Numbered from the stretch's first letter, positions 16,971 through 26,747 are shown. The stretch: 64,000 bases of DNA from JAWKWH01 sp965204295 (GCA_965204295.1 OZ241973.1:434001-498000), one strand, 5' to 3'. Program-made: numbers and translations. Notes: a model not told the origin generated them from the letters alone.

Positions 16971-17861
16971 ATGTATCGCACCGCCTGCCTGCTGTTGATC
17001 ATGACCGCGCTTTTTTGGGGCGGCAATGCGGTAGCGGGTAAATTCGCGGCCGGTCATGTATCGCCGATGTTGTTGACGGCGATGCGCTGGGTCTTCGCGC
17101 TTGCGATCCTGCTTGCGCTCGGCCACCGGCATTTCAGAGCCGAATGGCCCACCGTCGCCGGGAACCTGCGCTATCTGCTTGTCATGGGGATGGTCGGTCT
17201 TACCGGGTTCAATGTCTGCCTTTACACCGCTTTGAATTTCACCACCGCGATCAATGCGTCCATCCTTCAGGCCGCGATACCGATGGTTGTCTTCGCCGGC
17301 AACTTCCTGCTTTTTTCGATCCGTGCGTCCCATGCGCAGATTGCCGGGTTCCTTCTCACGGTCGCCGGCGTGGCGCTCGTCGCCGGACAGGGAAGCTTCG
17401 AGCGGCTTCGTTCGCTGGAGGTCAATTCCGGCGACGGGCTGATGCTGTTCGCGGTCGCGGCCTATGGGGGATATACCGTGGCTCTCCGCAACATGCCGAA
17501 ACTGCATTGGCAGTCGACCATGATCGCATTGTCGACCGGCGCCCTGCTTTCCGCCACGGTCTTCGCCATTGTCGAATGGCTTGCCGGCTTCGGCCGATGG
17601 CCCGATTCGCAAGGCTGGCTGGTGATCGCCTATACCGCGATCTTTCCGTCCGTTCTCTCCCAGACATTCTACATTCAGGGCAATCGCCTGATCGGCGGCA
17701 ACCGGGCCGGACTGTTCGTCAATCTCGTGCCGGTTTTCGGCACGGCGCTTTCCGTGCTGATCCTGGCCGAGCGTTTTCAGCTTTTTCATGCGACGGCGCT
17801 GGCGCTGGTCTTCGGCGGTATCTGGCTGGCGGAGCGCCGGAGATTCTCCGGCGGCGGTTGA
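16971..17861 (+). CDS. EamA/DMT-superfamily transporter
   Basis: 296 aa with about ten predicted membrane helices in two EamA repeats (first begins LLLIMTALFWGGNAVAGKFA; second GDGLMLFAVAAYGGYTVALR). Such proteins export metabolites or amino acids; the substrate cannot be read from sequence. The C-terminal RRRFSGGG ends inside the edge of the 345-bp repeat (17852 onward), so its last codons overlap duplicated serA-flanking DNA. Confidence 0.85.
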   Translation: MYRTACLLLIMTALFWGGNAVAGKFAAGHVSPMLLTAMRWVFALAILLALGHRHFRAEWPTVAGNLRYLLVMGMVGLTGFNVCLYTALNFTTAINASILQAAIPMVVFAGNFLLFSIRASHAQIAGFLLTVAGVALVAGQGSFERLRSLEVNSGDGLMLFAVAAYGGYTVALRNMPKLHWQSTMIALSTGALLSATVFAIVEWLAGFGRWPDSQGWLVIAYTAIFPSVLSQTFYIQGNRLIGGNRAGLFVNLVPVFGTALSVLILAERFQLFHATALALVFGGIWLAERRRFSGGG

Positions 17862-18196
17862 GCCGCCGGGGGCGAATTTCAGTCCGCCACGTCGAATTGC
17901 AGCGTTTTGGCCGACCGGATGTTTTCGTTCGATCGCAGTTCCTCGAGCACATTCGCGGGAAACGGCGCGTCCAGATAAAGCAGCGCGATGGCGTCGCCTC
18001 CGGGCCGGTTCCGGCCGAGGTGGAAGTTGGCGATATTGACCCCGGCCGCGCCGCAAATCCCGCCCAGCAGGCCGATGATGCCCGGAACGTCCCTGTTGGT
18101 CGTGTACAGCATATGCCGGCCGACCTCGGCGTCCAGATTGATGCCCTTGATCTGGATGAAGCGCGGCTTGCGGTCCGAAAAGCAGGCGCCGGCGAT
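17852..18196. repeat. 345-bp direct repeat, left copy
   Basis: Identical to 22692-23036 at the positions compared, offset 4840 bp. It contains the last 106 codons (with stop) of serA plus 27 bp downstream. The pair brackets a 4.5-kb insert (18197-22691). Confidence 0.92.
17879..18196 (-). pseudogene. serA 3' fragment
   Basis: Encodes only the C-terminal ACT domain of phosphoglycerate dehydrogenase (LYTTNRDVPGIIGLLGGICG to the stop). The fragment ends abruptly at 18196 in unrelated DNA. It is the footprint of the insertion or duplication that placed the nuclease-helicase element beside serA. Confidence 0.92.
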
Positions 18197-18404
18197 GTGC
18201 TTTCAGCGTGGTCTTTCGCCTGCTCAACGGCGGGTGAGCGGTGGGGCATTTTTTTTGACCTCCGGCAACGTGTGTGCGACTGCGTTCGACAATGCGGATA
18301 GACCAATAAGCGACAGAATGTCCAAGCTTCCTAAAGCTCGTCGGAGGATTTGGCAGTCCGATTGAATTCGTATCGCGGCAGCGCCCAATGGCGGCATCTT
18401 GAGT
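18197..18404. other. left margin of the inserted element
   Basis: 208 bp between the serA fragment and the end of the nuclease-helicase gene. Nothing recognisable. It carries CAACGGCGGGTGAGCGGTGG and a T-run (TTTTTTTTGACC near 18250). Confidence 0.5.
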
Positions 18405-21400
18405 TCAATCGCCATCGGACCTCCGGTCAACTCCCACTTGCAAGACCGGCAGTTGCGGAAGCGCACACAGGGTATTCACCAGTTTCATCTGCTCGACCGT
18501 GTTGCATTTGGCCTCACGCAGGCGCGGCGCTCCAAATACCAGCGCGAGGCCTTTGGCGCGCGAAACCGCCACATTGATGCGGTTGAGGGAAAACAGGAAC
18601 TCCATTCCGCGCGAGGTTTCTTCGGCCGAAGAGGCCGTCATCGAGACAAGGCAGACCGGCGCCTCCTGCCCTTGGAACTTGTCCACGGTGCCGACACGCA
18701 CACCCGGCGGCAGAGCGTCCCGTAGGGCATTCACCTGCGCGTTATAGGGGGCAACGACGATGATATCCGTCTCGCGCATCGCTCGCGCGCCGCTCTCCTT
18801 GTCGGTCCAGTTTCCGCCAAGCAACGCGCCCACGGTATTTCCGATGGCCACGACTTCTTCCTGTGCAATCTGCGCATTGCCTTCATGCGCAACGGGGACC
18901 CAGAAAGCTCCGGCTTCAGGAAGCGTCGAGCCGGTCACTCGCTGGTGAGCCGTACCGGGATGGCTGGTCAGCCTGCCTTCGTAGACCTGTTCTGAGATGA
19001 AACCACAGACATCGGGATGCATGCGCCGCGAGGTGGGCAGGAAAATGCCCCGGTCGGCCTGGATCGTCGCGCGATCGCCCAGCATCCAGTCGAGGCACGA
19101 GAGGTTCGCGGGATCGGGATGCGCACCCTGAATGACCTGCGGCAACTGGCGTGGATCGCCCACCAGCACGATGTTGCGCGCGGCGCGCCCGATAGCGACC
19201 ATGTTTGCCAGGCCAACCTGGCCGGCTTCGTCCACGAACAGCCAATCGAATGCCTGAACATTCTCGTCGCGCGCAAAGAACCATGCGGTGCCGCCCACGA
19301 CATGGGCATGGCCTAGCGCAGGATCGTCGTTCGACCGGGCGCGGGTGATCCTTGAAAATCCGTCCGGGTAGCCATCCTCACTGCCACTGACCTTGTGCGC
19401 CAGTTCGGCGTCTTCCGGCATGATGTCGGGATCGTCATCCTCGAGAGCCGACAGACAGCCCATCAGCACGTTGCGGATCGCCTCGTGGCTGTTCGAAGCA
19501 ACGCCAACACGGTGGCCCTTGCGCACCAGAGACAGGATCGCGCGGGCGCTCACATAGGTCTTGCCGGCGCCCGGCGGTCCTTGGATCGGCAGCACCGTCC
19601 CGTCCATGTCGTCCACCACGGCAATGGCGCCTGCGACGGGATCCGCCCCGTCAAGAAGATCGGCCTTTGGTCCGGAACGGAGACGCGGCGCCGCGCGCGA
19701 CAGTAGATCATCGACCGCCGTGTACCGGCGCGCGCCGCATTGATCGGCGATCGCATCCCGCAGCGCCGAGGCGATGACGCCCGTATTCAGCGGCCAGTCC
19801 GGGTGCAGCGTCAGTTGATCCGCCAGGAGATGCGCCTTGCCCGGACCCGCCTTGACGGTGATCTCGCGCGCGCGGCGGTCCAAAGCCTCGACCCCGACAG
19901 TCGTGGGCGGGCCATCGAACACCGGAACCGTCGCCTTTCCCCCGCCCCTCAGTTTCGTCTCTTGCGGCGGATAGGTGTAGCTGCGCGCGAAGGATAGCTT
20001 GACGGATTCTACGGAACCGACCGCTTCCAGCCCGGCGAGGGCATCGAGATCGTCGATCAGATCATCCTCGTCCTTGGCGGCGCTGTCGAAGACGGCCCAT
20101 TGCGCGGGTTTCGCCTCGCGTTTGTGAAAGAGGCCCAGATTGAACAGCATCTCCTGCCGAGCCTTGGGCAATCCCGATACAGACAGAGCGCTTCGCAACG
20201 CTTGCGTGTCGGCGTCCTCTTCGCTCTCTTTGTCCCCGGCGTCCGGGGCGAGCGTCGGCCATGGGCCGCCGGGCCGGATACCCCCCAGCCAGTCGCGCAA
20301 TTCCTTGGTCGAGATACAGTCGACGCGGTTGTAGTCCTCGATCTCATCGAGGATCTTCCGGTCTTTCGTTTCGCGCCAGCGCTCATAGGCCACGACAGAA
20401 CCGCCCGCTGTCTTGACCTCGCCATCCCGCTCGCGGTCGTAGAAGACCTCCATCGATTTGATGGAATAGTTCGGCTCAGAGCCGATCAGCCCGCCACGCA
20501 CCACGGCAAACAGATCGACGAAGCGGCGTTCCCGCAAAAGCCGGTCGAGAACAGTCTCACCGGTCCCGTATTTCGCGGTCAGGCGTTTGAGCGCGGTGAT
20601 CTCGTAAGGCGCGTAGTGATAGATGCGAGCAGTGGGGTATTCAGTAATCCGCGCGCGGAAGAACGCCAGCAGGTCGGCCAGAGCCTGCTTTTCGGCGGCG
20701 TGATCATGTGCCCAGAACGCATGAAACCGTTCGTCAAACCAGATCCCGTGCAGATATTCGAGGCCGCCCTCGTAATGCGGATCCCCCTCGATGTCGTAGA
20801 ACAGGTCGCCCGGCTGGGGTTCCGGCAAAAGGTCGAAGCCCTTGCCCGTTTGGGGGTCGCGCAATTCAAAATCCGGCGCGCCGGTTTTCCGGGCATGCTG
20901 CAAGCGCGCCTGAGTGACCAAACGCGCCTGCGTATTTTCAGCCATGCCCCTGATAGGGTGATCCAGTTTCGAAAGAGCCTCCAACGTTTCAACGCCGGCG
21001 GCTTCCAGCTTTTTTACCTGACCACGGCTGATGTTGGCGACGTTGAACAAACTGTCCTCGACCTGCCAGACGCTTTCGCAATGATCGGCCCACCGGCAAA
21101 GACCGCAATCGGCACAAGGCATCGGGCGGGTCGGCCGCGGATCGGCGACGAAGGCTTCCAGCCGTTCCCGCGCCATGCGGGCATAGGCGGAATAGTCGGC
21201 CAGGCGCAGCTTCTCGCGGGTAACATTCCCCAGTTCGATATGGGCAAATTCGGGCGCCACGCCCTGAATCTCCGTCAGCAGATCGGAGTACAGAACCAAT
21301 TGCAGCACATGTTTGGGATGGGGCCTGCGTTTCAGCTTGGCGTCGGCCACCTCGTAGCTGAACGGCCCGAGCGCGGAGGGTGTCTCGACGCGCTCAAGGA

Positions 21401-21863
21401 AGTCCGACCAGCCGCCCCAGCTACCCGACAAGAACGCGCCCTGAAACACCACATCCGGGCCAGCGGCAAGCGCCGCACGCGTGGCCTCGGCGTTTTCGCC
21501 AAGTTTGCCACGCTCGATTTCCATGACGGTGCGCCCGGCCTCCTTGAGGCGGGCCAGATGCGCCGCTTCGTGAGCATCGCCCTGTTTTTGCAACAGCGCT
21601 GCGTCCTCGGTGTCTTCCCGCGGCTCCGGACCGGTTCCACGGATATGCGCCGGATCAAGGCCGGCCTCCTTGAGGCGGACCGGATGCGCCGCTTCGTGGG
21701 CATCGCCCTGTTTTTGCAACAGCGCTGCGTCCTCGGCGTCTTCCCGCGGCTCCGGACCGGTTCCACGGATATGCGCCAGATCAAGGGTCGTTACGTGTGT
21801 GCACCCCATGAATCGCATGAGGTCCGAGGCGGAAAGAAAGATACGGCCGTCGAGATCCCTCAT
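18405..21863 (-). CDS. TM0106-type RecB-like nuclease / RNase H-like / SF1 helicase fusion
   Basis: 1152 aa. The N-terminal RecB-like nuclease has VADAKLKRRP and QLVLYSDLL active-site motifs and the cluster CADCGLCRWADHC (about 251-263). An RNase H-like exonuclease follows (YDIEGDPHYEGG about 355; YNRVDCISTKEL). The C-terminal SF1 helicase has Walker A GPPGAGKT (about 765), FVDEAGQ (about 875), GDPRQLPQV, VDKFQGQE and SRAKGLALVFG. Such proteins occur on mobile and defence islands and probably process nucleic acid. A 42-residue tandem duplication (about 28-111) is unusual. Start M3 (ATG 21863) has GGAG five bases upstream. An HTH gene diverges from it. Confidence 0.85.
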   Translation of the reverse strand: MRDLDGRIFLSASDLMRFMGCTHVTTLDLAHIRGTGPEPREDAEDAALLQKQGDAHEAAHPVRLKEAGLDPAHIRGTGPEPREDTEDAALLQKQGDAHEAAHLARLKEAGRTVMEIERGKLGENAEATRAALAAGPDVVFQGAFLSGSWGGWSDFLERVETPSALGPFSYEVADAKLKRRPHPKHVLQLVLYSDLLTEIQGVAPEFAHIELGNVTREKLRLADYSAYARMARERLEAFVADPRPTRPMPCADCGLCRWADHCESVWQVEDSLFNVANISRGQVKKLEAAGVETLEALSKLDHPIRGMAENTQARLVTQARLQHARKTGAPDFELRDPQTGKGFDLLPEPQPGDLFYDIEGDPHYEGGLEYLHGIWFDERFHAFWAHDHAAEKQALADLLAFFRARITEYPTARIYHYAPYEITALKRLTAKYGTGETVLDRLLRERRFVDLFAVVRGGLIGSEPNYSIKSMEVFYDRERDGEVKTAGGSVVAYERWRETKDRKILDEIEDYNRVDCISTKELRDWLGGIRPGGPWPTLAPDAGDKESEEDADTQALRSALSVSGLPKARQEMLFNLGLFHKREAKPAQWAVFDSAAKDEDDLIDDLDALAGLEAVGSVESVKLSFARSYTYPPQETKLRGGGKATVPVFDGPPTTVGVEALDRRAREITVKAGPGKAHLLADQLTLHPDWPLNTGVIASALRDAIADQCGARRYTAVDDLLSRAAPRLRSGPKADLLDGADPVAGAIAVVDDMDGTVLPIQGPPGAGKTYVSARAILSLVRKGHRVGVASNSHEAIRNVLMGCLSALEDDDPDIMPEDAELAHKVSGSEDGYPDGFSRITRARSNDDPALGHAHVVGGTAWFFARDENVQAFDWLFVDEAGQVGLANMVAIGRAARNIVLVGDPRQLPQVIQGAHPDPANLSCLDWMLGDRATIQADRGIFLPTSRRMHPDVCGFISEQVYEGRLTSHPGTAHQRVTGSTLPEAGAFWVPVAHEGNAQIAQEEVVAIGNTVGALLGGNWTDKESGARAMRETDIIVVAPYNAQVNALRDALPPGVRVGTVDKFQGQEAPVCLVSMTASSAEETSRGMEFLFSLNRINVAVSRAKGLALVFGAPRLREAKCNTVEQMKLVNTLCALPQLPVLQVGVDRRSDGD
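21550..21801 (-). repeat. 126-bp in-frame tandem duplication in the nuclease-helicase gene
   Basis: Two consecutive 42-codon copies encode AHIRGTGPEPREDAEDAALL QKQGDAHEAAH and then nearly the same with PREDT. The copies differ at a few bases. It expands the segment after the first nuclease helices by 42 residues without breaking the frame. Exact unit boundaries are approximate. Confidence 0.85.
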
Positions 21864-21969
21864 GAACACTCCAGAGCTTGCGGCCCGCGGCTCCCCAAGG
21901 GAATCACCTCGACAGACCGCAAGGTCTTCAATAGCTTATGATGGTGTCAATTTCTGGCATGGAGGTCAA

Positions 21970-22641
21970 ATGTCTTTCGCCAAAGCGCAGGATCCGCCTC
22001 GCTTGGCGCAGATGGCGGCGTTCCGGCGGGGCGGTGTCAATCTGGAAGACATCTGCGCCGAGTTCGACGTATCGCATCGCACCGCCCAGCGGATGACCGA
22101 GGCGCTGGACGCAATCTTCGCCAATGTCACGACGACGGATGATGCGGAGCGGCGGCGTGAACCTTCCTGCCGCGACCGCCCGTTCTTCGTCGCCCGGATC
22201 GAATCCCGCCATGGCCGCCGCCTTTTGCAGCCCCAACGCCCTCTTCAGGTGAAACAGGGCTCATGGAATTATCTCTATCCTGGCACCAGGCCGCTTTGTG
22301 AACACAGCGTTCAGGGCTTGACATGCAATCGATCCCATCGGGCCGGGAAGCCCCGCCGTCGGAAGACCGCACTGCGCGGTCGTCGCCGCCCCGCATTCCA
22401 GAGTGAAGGTCCGGGCTTACGGCCCCGGCATGGGCGTCGATGGAAAAAAACCCGCCAACAGCAGCAGGGCATGGGGCGATTTCAACGGGTTCATTCGTTC
22501 GGTCTCTCTCCGGCGTCTTCCTCTGGATATTGTCGCTGTTTTGTGCACCGATCAAGCCTCTTGAACACGCTGTGTCGTGATACGGGCGGCTTCGATCCGA
22601 TCTGCATCCCCTTGCTCAGCAGATGCGACTTTCGGGGATAG
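21970..22641 (+). pseudogene. truncated WYL-type HTH regulator
   Basis: GGAGGTCAA precedes ATG 21970. The first ~62 residues (AQMAAFRRGGVNLEDICAEF, DVSHRTAQRMTEALDAIF, TTTDDAERRR) match the N-terminal HTH of WYL-domain regulators that accompany nuclease/helicase defence genes. From about 22160 the open frame runs on into low-complexity Arg/Pro sequence with no WYL domain. The effector-binding part has been deleted. Confidence 0.65.
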
Positions 22642-22691
22642 AGGTCATACGCGGGCCTTTCCGGGCGAGCGTTTCTTTGGCGCGTTTCCCC
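22160..22691. other. right margin of the inserted element
   Basis: No convincing gene. Related words GTGAACACAGCGTTCA (22299-22314) and TTGAACACGCTGTGT (22560-22574) form an imperfect inverted pair about 250 bp apart, possibly ends of a degraded mobile element. No transposase is recognisable. Confidence 0.45.
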
Positions 22692-23036
22692 CGGCGGTTG
22701 AGCCGCCGGGGGCGAATTTCAGTCCGCCACGTCGAATTGCAGCGTTTTGGCCGACCGGATGTTTTCGTTCGATCGCAGTTCCTCGAGCACATTCGCGGGA
22801 AACGGCGCGTCCAGATAAAGCAGCGCGATGGCGTCGCCTCCGGGCCGGTTCCGGCCGAGGTGGAAGTTGGCGATATTGACCCCGGCCGCGCCGCAAATCC
22901 CGCCCAGCAGGCCGATGATGCCCGGAACGTCCCTGTTGGTCGTGTACAGCATATGCCGGCCGACCTCGGCGTCCAGATTGATGCCCTTGATCTGGATGAA
23001 GCGCGGCTTGCGGTCCGAAAAGCAGGCGCCGGCGAT
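22692..23036. repeat. 345-bp direct repeat, right copy
   Basis: Right partner of 17852-18196. Here it is continuous with the full serA gene. Confidence 0.92.
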
Positions 23037-24317
23037 CGACCGGGTCTGCCGCGCGGTCGTGACGGTGAGCTTGATATAGCCGTCGAATACGCCGGATTTG
23101 TCGCGTCTGATCTCCGACAGAACCATACCGCGCTCCTTTGCCATGATCGGCGCCGAGACCATGTTGATGTCGGAAACCTGGGGACGCATCAGGCCGGCGA
23201 GAGCGGCGCTTGTCAGCGCGCGGGTGTTCATCGCGGCGGTCGCGCCGTCGAACAGGATTTCAACCTCCCCGATCGGGTCTTCGGTCACCTGGCCGACAAA
23301 GGCGCCCAGCACTTCCGCCAGCCTGACGAAGGGTTTCAGCAGCGGCGCTTCCTCGGCGGTAACGGAAGGCATGTTGATGGCGTTGGTCACCGCGCCCTCG
23401 ACCAGATAATCCGACATCTGCTCGGCCACTTGAATGGCGACTTTTTCCTGGGCTTCCGACGTGGAGGCGCCGAGGTGGGGCGTGCAAACGACATTCCGCA
23501 TGTCGAACAGCGCGCTGTGCGTGGCGGGTTCGACCTCGAACACGTCGACGCCGGCGCCGGCGACCCTGCCGGATTCGAGCGCCTCGACGAGATCGGCCTC
23601 GACGATCAACCCGCCCCTGGCGCAGTTGACGATCCGGACGCCGTCCTTCATTTTCGCCAATGCGTTCTTGTCGATCATGCCGCGCGTCTTGTCGGTGAGC
23701 GGCGTATGCAGGGTGATGAAATCGGAGCGGGCGAACAGTTCGCCGAGTTCGACTTTCTCCACGCCGAGCGCGTTGGCGCGTTCGGGCGGCAGAAAGGGAT
23801 CGAAGGCGATTACGCGCATTTTCAGCCCGATGCCGCGCGCCGCGACGATCGAGCCGATATTGCCGCAGCCGATCACGCCGAGCGTCTTGCCGGTGATCTC
23901 GACGCCCATGAACCTGCTCTTTTCCCATTTGCCGGCGCGCGTGGACCTGTCCGCCTCGGGCAGTTGCCGCGCAACGGCGAACATCATGGCCACCGCGTGT
24001 TCCGCCGTCGTGATGGAGTTGCCGAACGGGGTGTTCATGACGATGACGCCGCGGCGCGACGCGGCGGCGACATCGACGTTGTCGACGCCGATACCGGCGC
24101 GTCCGACGACTTTCAGATTGTCCGCGGCGGCGATCAGCTTCCCGGTGACCCCGGTCGCGGAGCGGATCGCCAGCCCGTCATATCGGGGAATGATCCTGAG
24201 AAGCTCGTCCTTGTCCTTGCCGACGTCGGGGAGAAAATCGACCTCGACGCCGCGATCCCTGAAAATCCGGACGGCGGCGTCCGAGAGCTTGTCCGATACG
24301 AGTACACGCGGCGCCAT
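22719..24317 (-). CDS. serA: D-3-phosphoglycerate dehydrogenase
   Basis: 532 aa from ATG 24317 (GGAGG five bases upstream; an upstream ATG at 24329 adds four residues). NAD-binding loop GVIGCGNIGSIVA, catalytic region NCARGGLIVEADLVEALESG, DVFEVEPA, and CTPHLGAST with the catalytic His. A C-terminal ACT domain (TTNRDVPGIIGLLGGICGAA) binds serine in the long SerA type. It oxidises 3-phosphoglycerate in the first step of serine synthesis. Follows serC with a gap of about 60 bp on the same strand. Its 3' end is duplicated at 17852-18196. Confidence 0.96.
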   Translation of the reverse strand: MAPRVLVSDKLSDAAVRIFRDRGVEVDFLPDVGKDKDELLRIIPRYDGLAIRSATGVTGKLIAAADNLKVVGRAGIGVDNVDVAAASRRGVIVMNTPFGNSITTAEHAVAMMFAVARQLPEADRSTRAGKWEKSRFMGVEITGKTLGVIGCGNIGSIVAARGIGLKMRVIAFDPFLPPERANALGVEKVELGELFARSDFITLHTPLTDKTRGMIDKNALAKMKDGVRIVNCARGGLIVEADLVEALESGRVAGAGVDVFEVEPATHSALFDMRNVVCTPHLGASTSEAQEKVAIQVAEQMSDYLVEGAVTNAINMPSVTAEEAPLLKPFVRLAEVLGAFVGQVTEDPIGEVEILFDGATAAMNTRALTSAALAGLMRPQVSDINMVSAPIMAKERGMVLSEIRRDKSGVFDGYIKLTVTTARQTRSIAGACFSDRKPRFIQIKGINLDAEVGRHMLYTTNRDVPGIIGLLGGICGAAGVNIANFHLGRNRPGGDAIALLYLDAPFPANVLEELRSNENIRSAKTLQFDVAD

Positions 24318-24378
24318 GTCGGCCTCCATGGGTGAATGTTGTCCGGGGGAGAAGACGGCGGACGGTCCGGAAATCCTG

Positions 24379-25554
24379 TCAGGCCGCTTGTGCGAGCGCC
24401 GAGACCCGCGTGTGAAACGCCCAGGCCAGCCATGGCGTCAACGCTTCCAGATCGGATTTTTCCACCGTCGCGCCGCACCAGATGCGCAGCCCCGCCGGAG
24501 CGTCGCGATAGGCGCCGATGTCATGGGCGACGCCTTCGTCGTCCAGCGCCGTTGCGATCGATGCGGCGAAGGTCTTCCGCCCGTCGGGATCGAGCGCGGT
24601 CACGCGCGGGTCGACGACCGAAAGGCAAACGGAGGTATTCGAGCGGGTTTTCGGGTCCGCCGCCAAATGGTCGAGCCAGGCGTTTTCCGCCACGAACCGG
24701 CCGATGACGGCGGCGTTGGCGTCGGCGCGCGCGATCAGCGCGTCAAGCCCGCCGATCGAATCCGCCCATGCGAGCGCGTCCAGATAATCCTCGACGCAGA
24801 GCATGGAGGGGGTGTTGATGGTCTCGCCGGCGAATATGCCCTCGATCAGCCTGCCGCCCGCGGTCAGGCGGAAGATTTTCGGCAGCGGACGCGGAGGCGC
24901 GTAGCTTTCCAGTCGCGCGACCGCGCGCGGCGACAGAACGAGCACGCCATGACCGCCTTCGCCGCCGAGCGCCTTTTGCCAGGAAAAGGTCACGACATCG
25001 AGTTTGGCGAAATCGAGGGCCTGAGCGAATGCGGCGGAAGTGGCGTCGCAGATGGTCAGGCCCCTTCGGTCGGCCGGTATGAACCCGCCGTTCGGCACAC
25101 GCACGCCGGAGGTCGTGCCGTTCCAGGTGAAGACGACGTCGCGGTCGAAATCGATCCGTGCAAGATCGGGAAGCCGGCCGTAAGGCGCCTCGAATGCGCG
25201 CACGTCGTCCAGTTCGAGCTGACCGACCGCATCGGCGACCCAGCCGGCGCCGAAACTCTCCCATGCGAGCATGTCGACGCCCCGTTCCCCGAGCAACGAC
25301 CACATGGCCATCTCGACCGCCCCGGTATCCGAAGCCGGTACGATGCCGATGCGATAATCGTCGGGGACGCGGAGAACCTTGCGGGTCAGGCCGATCGCGC
25401 GCGCAAGGCGGTCCCTGCCGATGCCGGCGCGGTGCGACCGCCCCAGCGGCGCGTTCGCGAGAACGTCCGGCGACCAGCCGGGGCGCTTGGCGCAGGGACC
25501 CGATGAAAAATCGGGATTGGCCGGACGCAGGTCCGGTTTCGGAAAGTCCGTCAT
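24379..25554 (-). CDS. serC: phosphoserine aminotransferase
   Basis: 391 aa from ATG 25554 (MTDFPKPDLRPANPDFSSGP). FSWQKALGGEGGHGVLVLSP carries the PLP-binding Lys. The form with FSSGPCAKRP near the start is the alphaproteobacterial/archaeal-like SerC. It converts 3-phosphohydroxypyruvate to phosphoserine, the step after SerA, and lies directly upstream of serA, probably as one operon. Confidence 0.93.
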   Translation of the reverse strand: MTDFPKPDLRPANPDFSSGPCAKRPGWSPDVLANAPLGRSHRAGIGRDRLARAIGLTRKVLRVPDDYRIGIVPASDTGAVEMAMWSLLGERGVDMLAWESFGAGWVADAVGQLELDDVRAFEAPYGRLPDLARIDFDRDVVFTWNGTTSGVRVPNGGFIPADRRGLTICDATSAAFAQALDFAKLDVVTFSWQKALGGEGGHGVLVLSPRAVARLESYAPPRPLPKIFRLTAGGRLIEGIFAGETINTPSMLCVEDYLDALAWADSIGGLDALIARADANAAVIGRFVAENAWLDHLAADPKTRSNTSVCLSVVDPRVTALDPDGRKTFAASIATALDDEGVAHDIGAYRDAPAGLRIWCGATVEKSDLEALTPWLAWAFHTRVSALAQAA

Positions 25555-25790
25555 GTCGTCTATCCTTCCAGATAGCGGCCTCTCGTTGGGGAGAGGTGTC
25601 CCGCCGCCGGCGATAGAAAATCGCGCCGCCGGCGTCAAGCGGGCCGTTGCGGCGCGGCGCAAAATTTCAACGTGCGCGCGGGCCGAAACGAAAACGGCGG
25701 GCCGATGACCCGCCATTCCGGTTTACGCGATTGTCGCCGCCTGCGCGACGAAACGCCCCCGCCGCGTCGGCTCACCCCATGCGCGTCGCG
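25555..25790. other. boundary between serC and the - strand Hint array
   Basis: No gene. 25735-25790 already carries array 3' sequence (GACGAAACGCCCCCGCCGCG then TCGGCTCACCCCATGCGCGT), the same words found after several array members. The array boundary is therefore near 25735. Confidence 0.6.
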
Positions 25791-26747
25791 TCAGGCGGCT
25801 TTACGCCGGGGCATGTAGGAGGGCGGTGCGATGCCCAGCGCCTCGCGAAGTTCGGGCGGAACGAGCCGGTGCGCCGATATGCGCGCAAACGGCATTTCCG
25901 GTATCAGACGGTCGGCCCCGACAAGGTCGAGATATTCGTCGTAATTGTCGAAACCGGACCGGCCGACATAATCGATGAAACTCTCCGCCGGAACGCCGTT
26001 GGCCAGAACGACCTCGTGGTTCTCAAGCTCCACATGCCACCAGACGAACCGCGTCGGCATCTCCGAAAGCGGCACGAAGCGGATCGGAGTTCCGTCCTCC
26101 GCCAGCGTGCCGGCGTTGACCAGCATGTCGCCGAACAGCAGGGCGTGATCGCCCGTCACGGTCAGCGGTCTGTTCGGCAGGTCCGGGCCGAGGGCGCCGG
26201 CGTCGATGCGCACCGGCCTGCGGCCGAGTTCGACGCCGCGCGGGTTGGCGACGGTCTGCCGCGCCACCCAGATCGCCGGCGTCGACCTGCCGTCATGGGT
26301 CACGACCCGGTCGCCGGGTTGCAGCGTTTCGATGGCCCGCTCGCCGTCCGGCGTCAGAATCGTCGTTCCGGTGGCGAAGCAGTTGAAGACCAGCGCCCCG
26401 GTGGGTGTGTAACCCGTCGAGGCGCCCCCTGACGCCAGGGGCGCGAGGTCTATTCCATCCGCCGGGTTGTAGGGGATGATATGTCTGTCGCCGTCGCCTG
26501 TGCCGTCGTCCGGAAGGAGAAAAATGGCGAAGGTCTCGCCTCCGAAATCGATCGTACGCCCTGTGTAGGTGGCGGTGCGGTCCCACACGTCGACGCCTTC
26601 AGTAAGGCCATCCCCGTCGGTATCGCTCACATTAGTTATCAGATTCTCGGAGATGAGAGCGAAAGTCCACGAGATGGCCCCGCCCGGCCCGGGGGCTATC
26701 GACGCGCCTTGTATAGAGAGGTAATGAGTGAAGGCTGTTTCTACCAT
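25791..26747 (-). CDS. Hint-domain protein, allele A with tail B (mosaic)
   Basis: 318 aa from ATG 26747. The variable domain (1-121) has VETAFTHYLSIQGASIAPGP and a LPDDGTGDGDR segment shared with the gene at 37101, which carries the other Hint allele. Cys123 opens an allele-A Hint domain (TTILTPDGERAIETL, ADGTPIRF-type loop). After VLANGVPAESF it switches to tail B (RLVPPELREALGIAPPSYMP). A crossover therefore lies just before the AESFIDY segment. Confidence 0.9.
   Translation of the reverse strand: MVETAFTHYLSIQGASIAPGPGGAISWTFALISENLITNVSDTDGDGLTEGVDVWDRTATYTGRTIDFGGETFAIFLLPDDGTGDGDRHIIPYNPADGIDLAPLASGGASTGYTPTGALVFNCFATGTTILTPDGERAIETLQPGDRVVTHDGRSTPAIWVARQTVANPRGVELGRRPVRIDAGALGPDLPNRPLTVTGDHALLFGDMLVNAGTLAEDGTPIRFVPLSEMPTRFVWWHVELENHEVVLANGVPAESFIDYVGRSGFDNYDEYLDLVGADRLIPEMPFARISAHRLVPPELREALGIAPPSYMPRRKAA

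Noticed and set aside
17852..18196. 345-bp repeat as an insertion sequence
   Set aside because: It contains only serA 3' coding sequence and a short flank, with no transposase and no terminal inverted repeats.
22127..22555. 142-codon - strand ORF at the element margin
   Set aside because: Gly/Arg/Pro-rich, antisense to the HTH gene at one end, no recognisable motif.
23434..25506. 690-codon + strand open frame antisense to serA and serC
   Set aside because: It covers two well-supported genes and has no domain.
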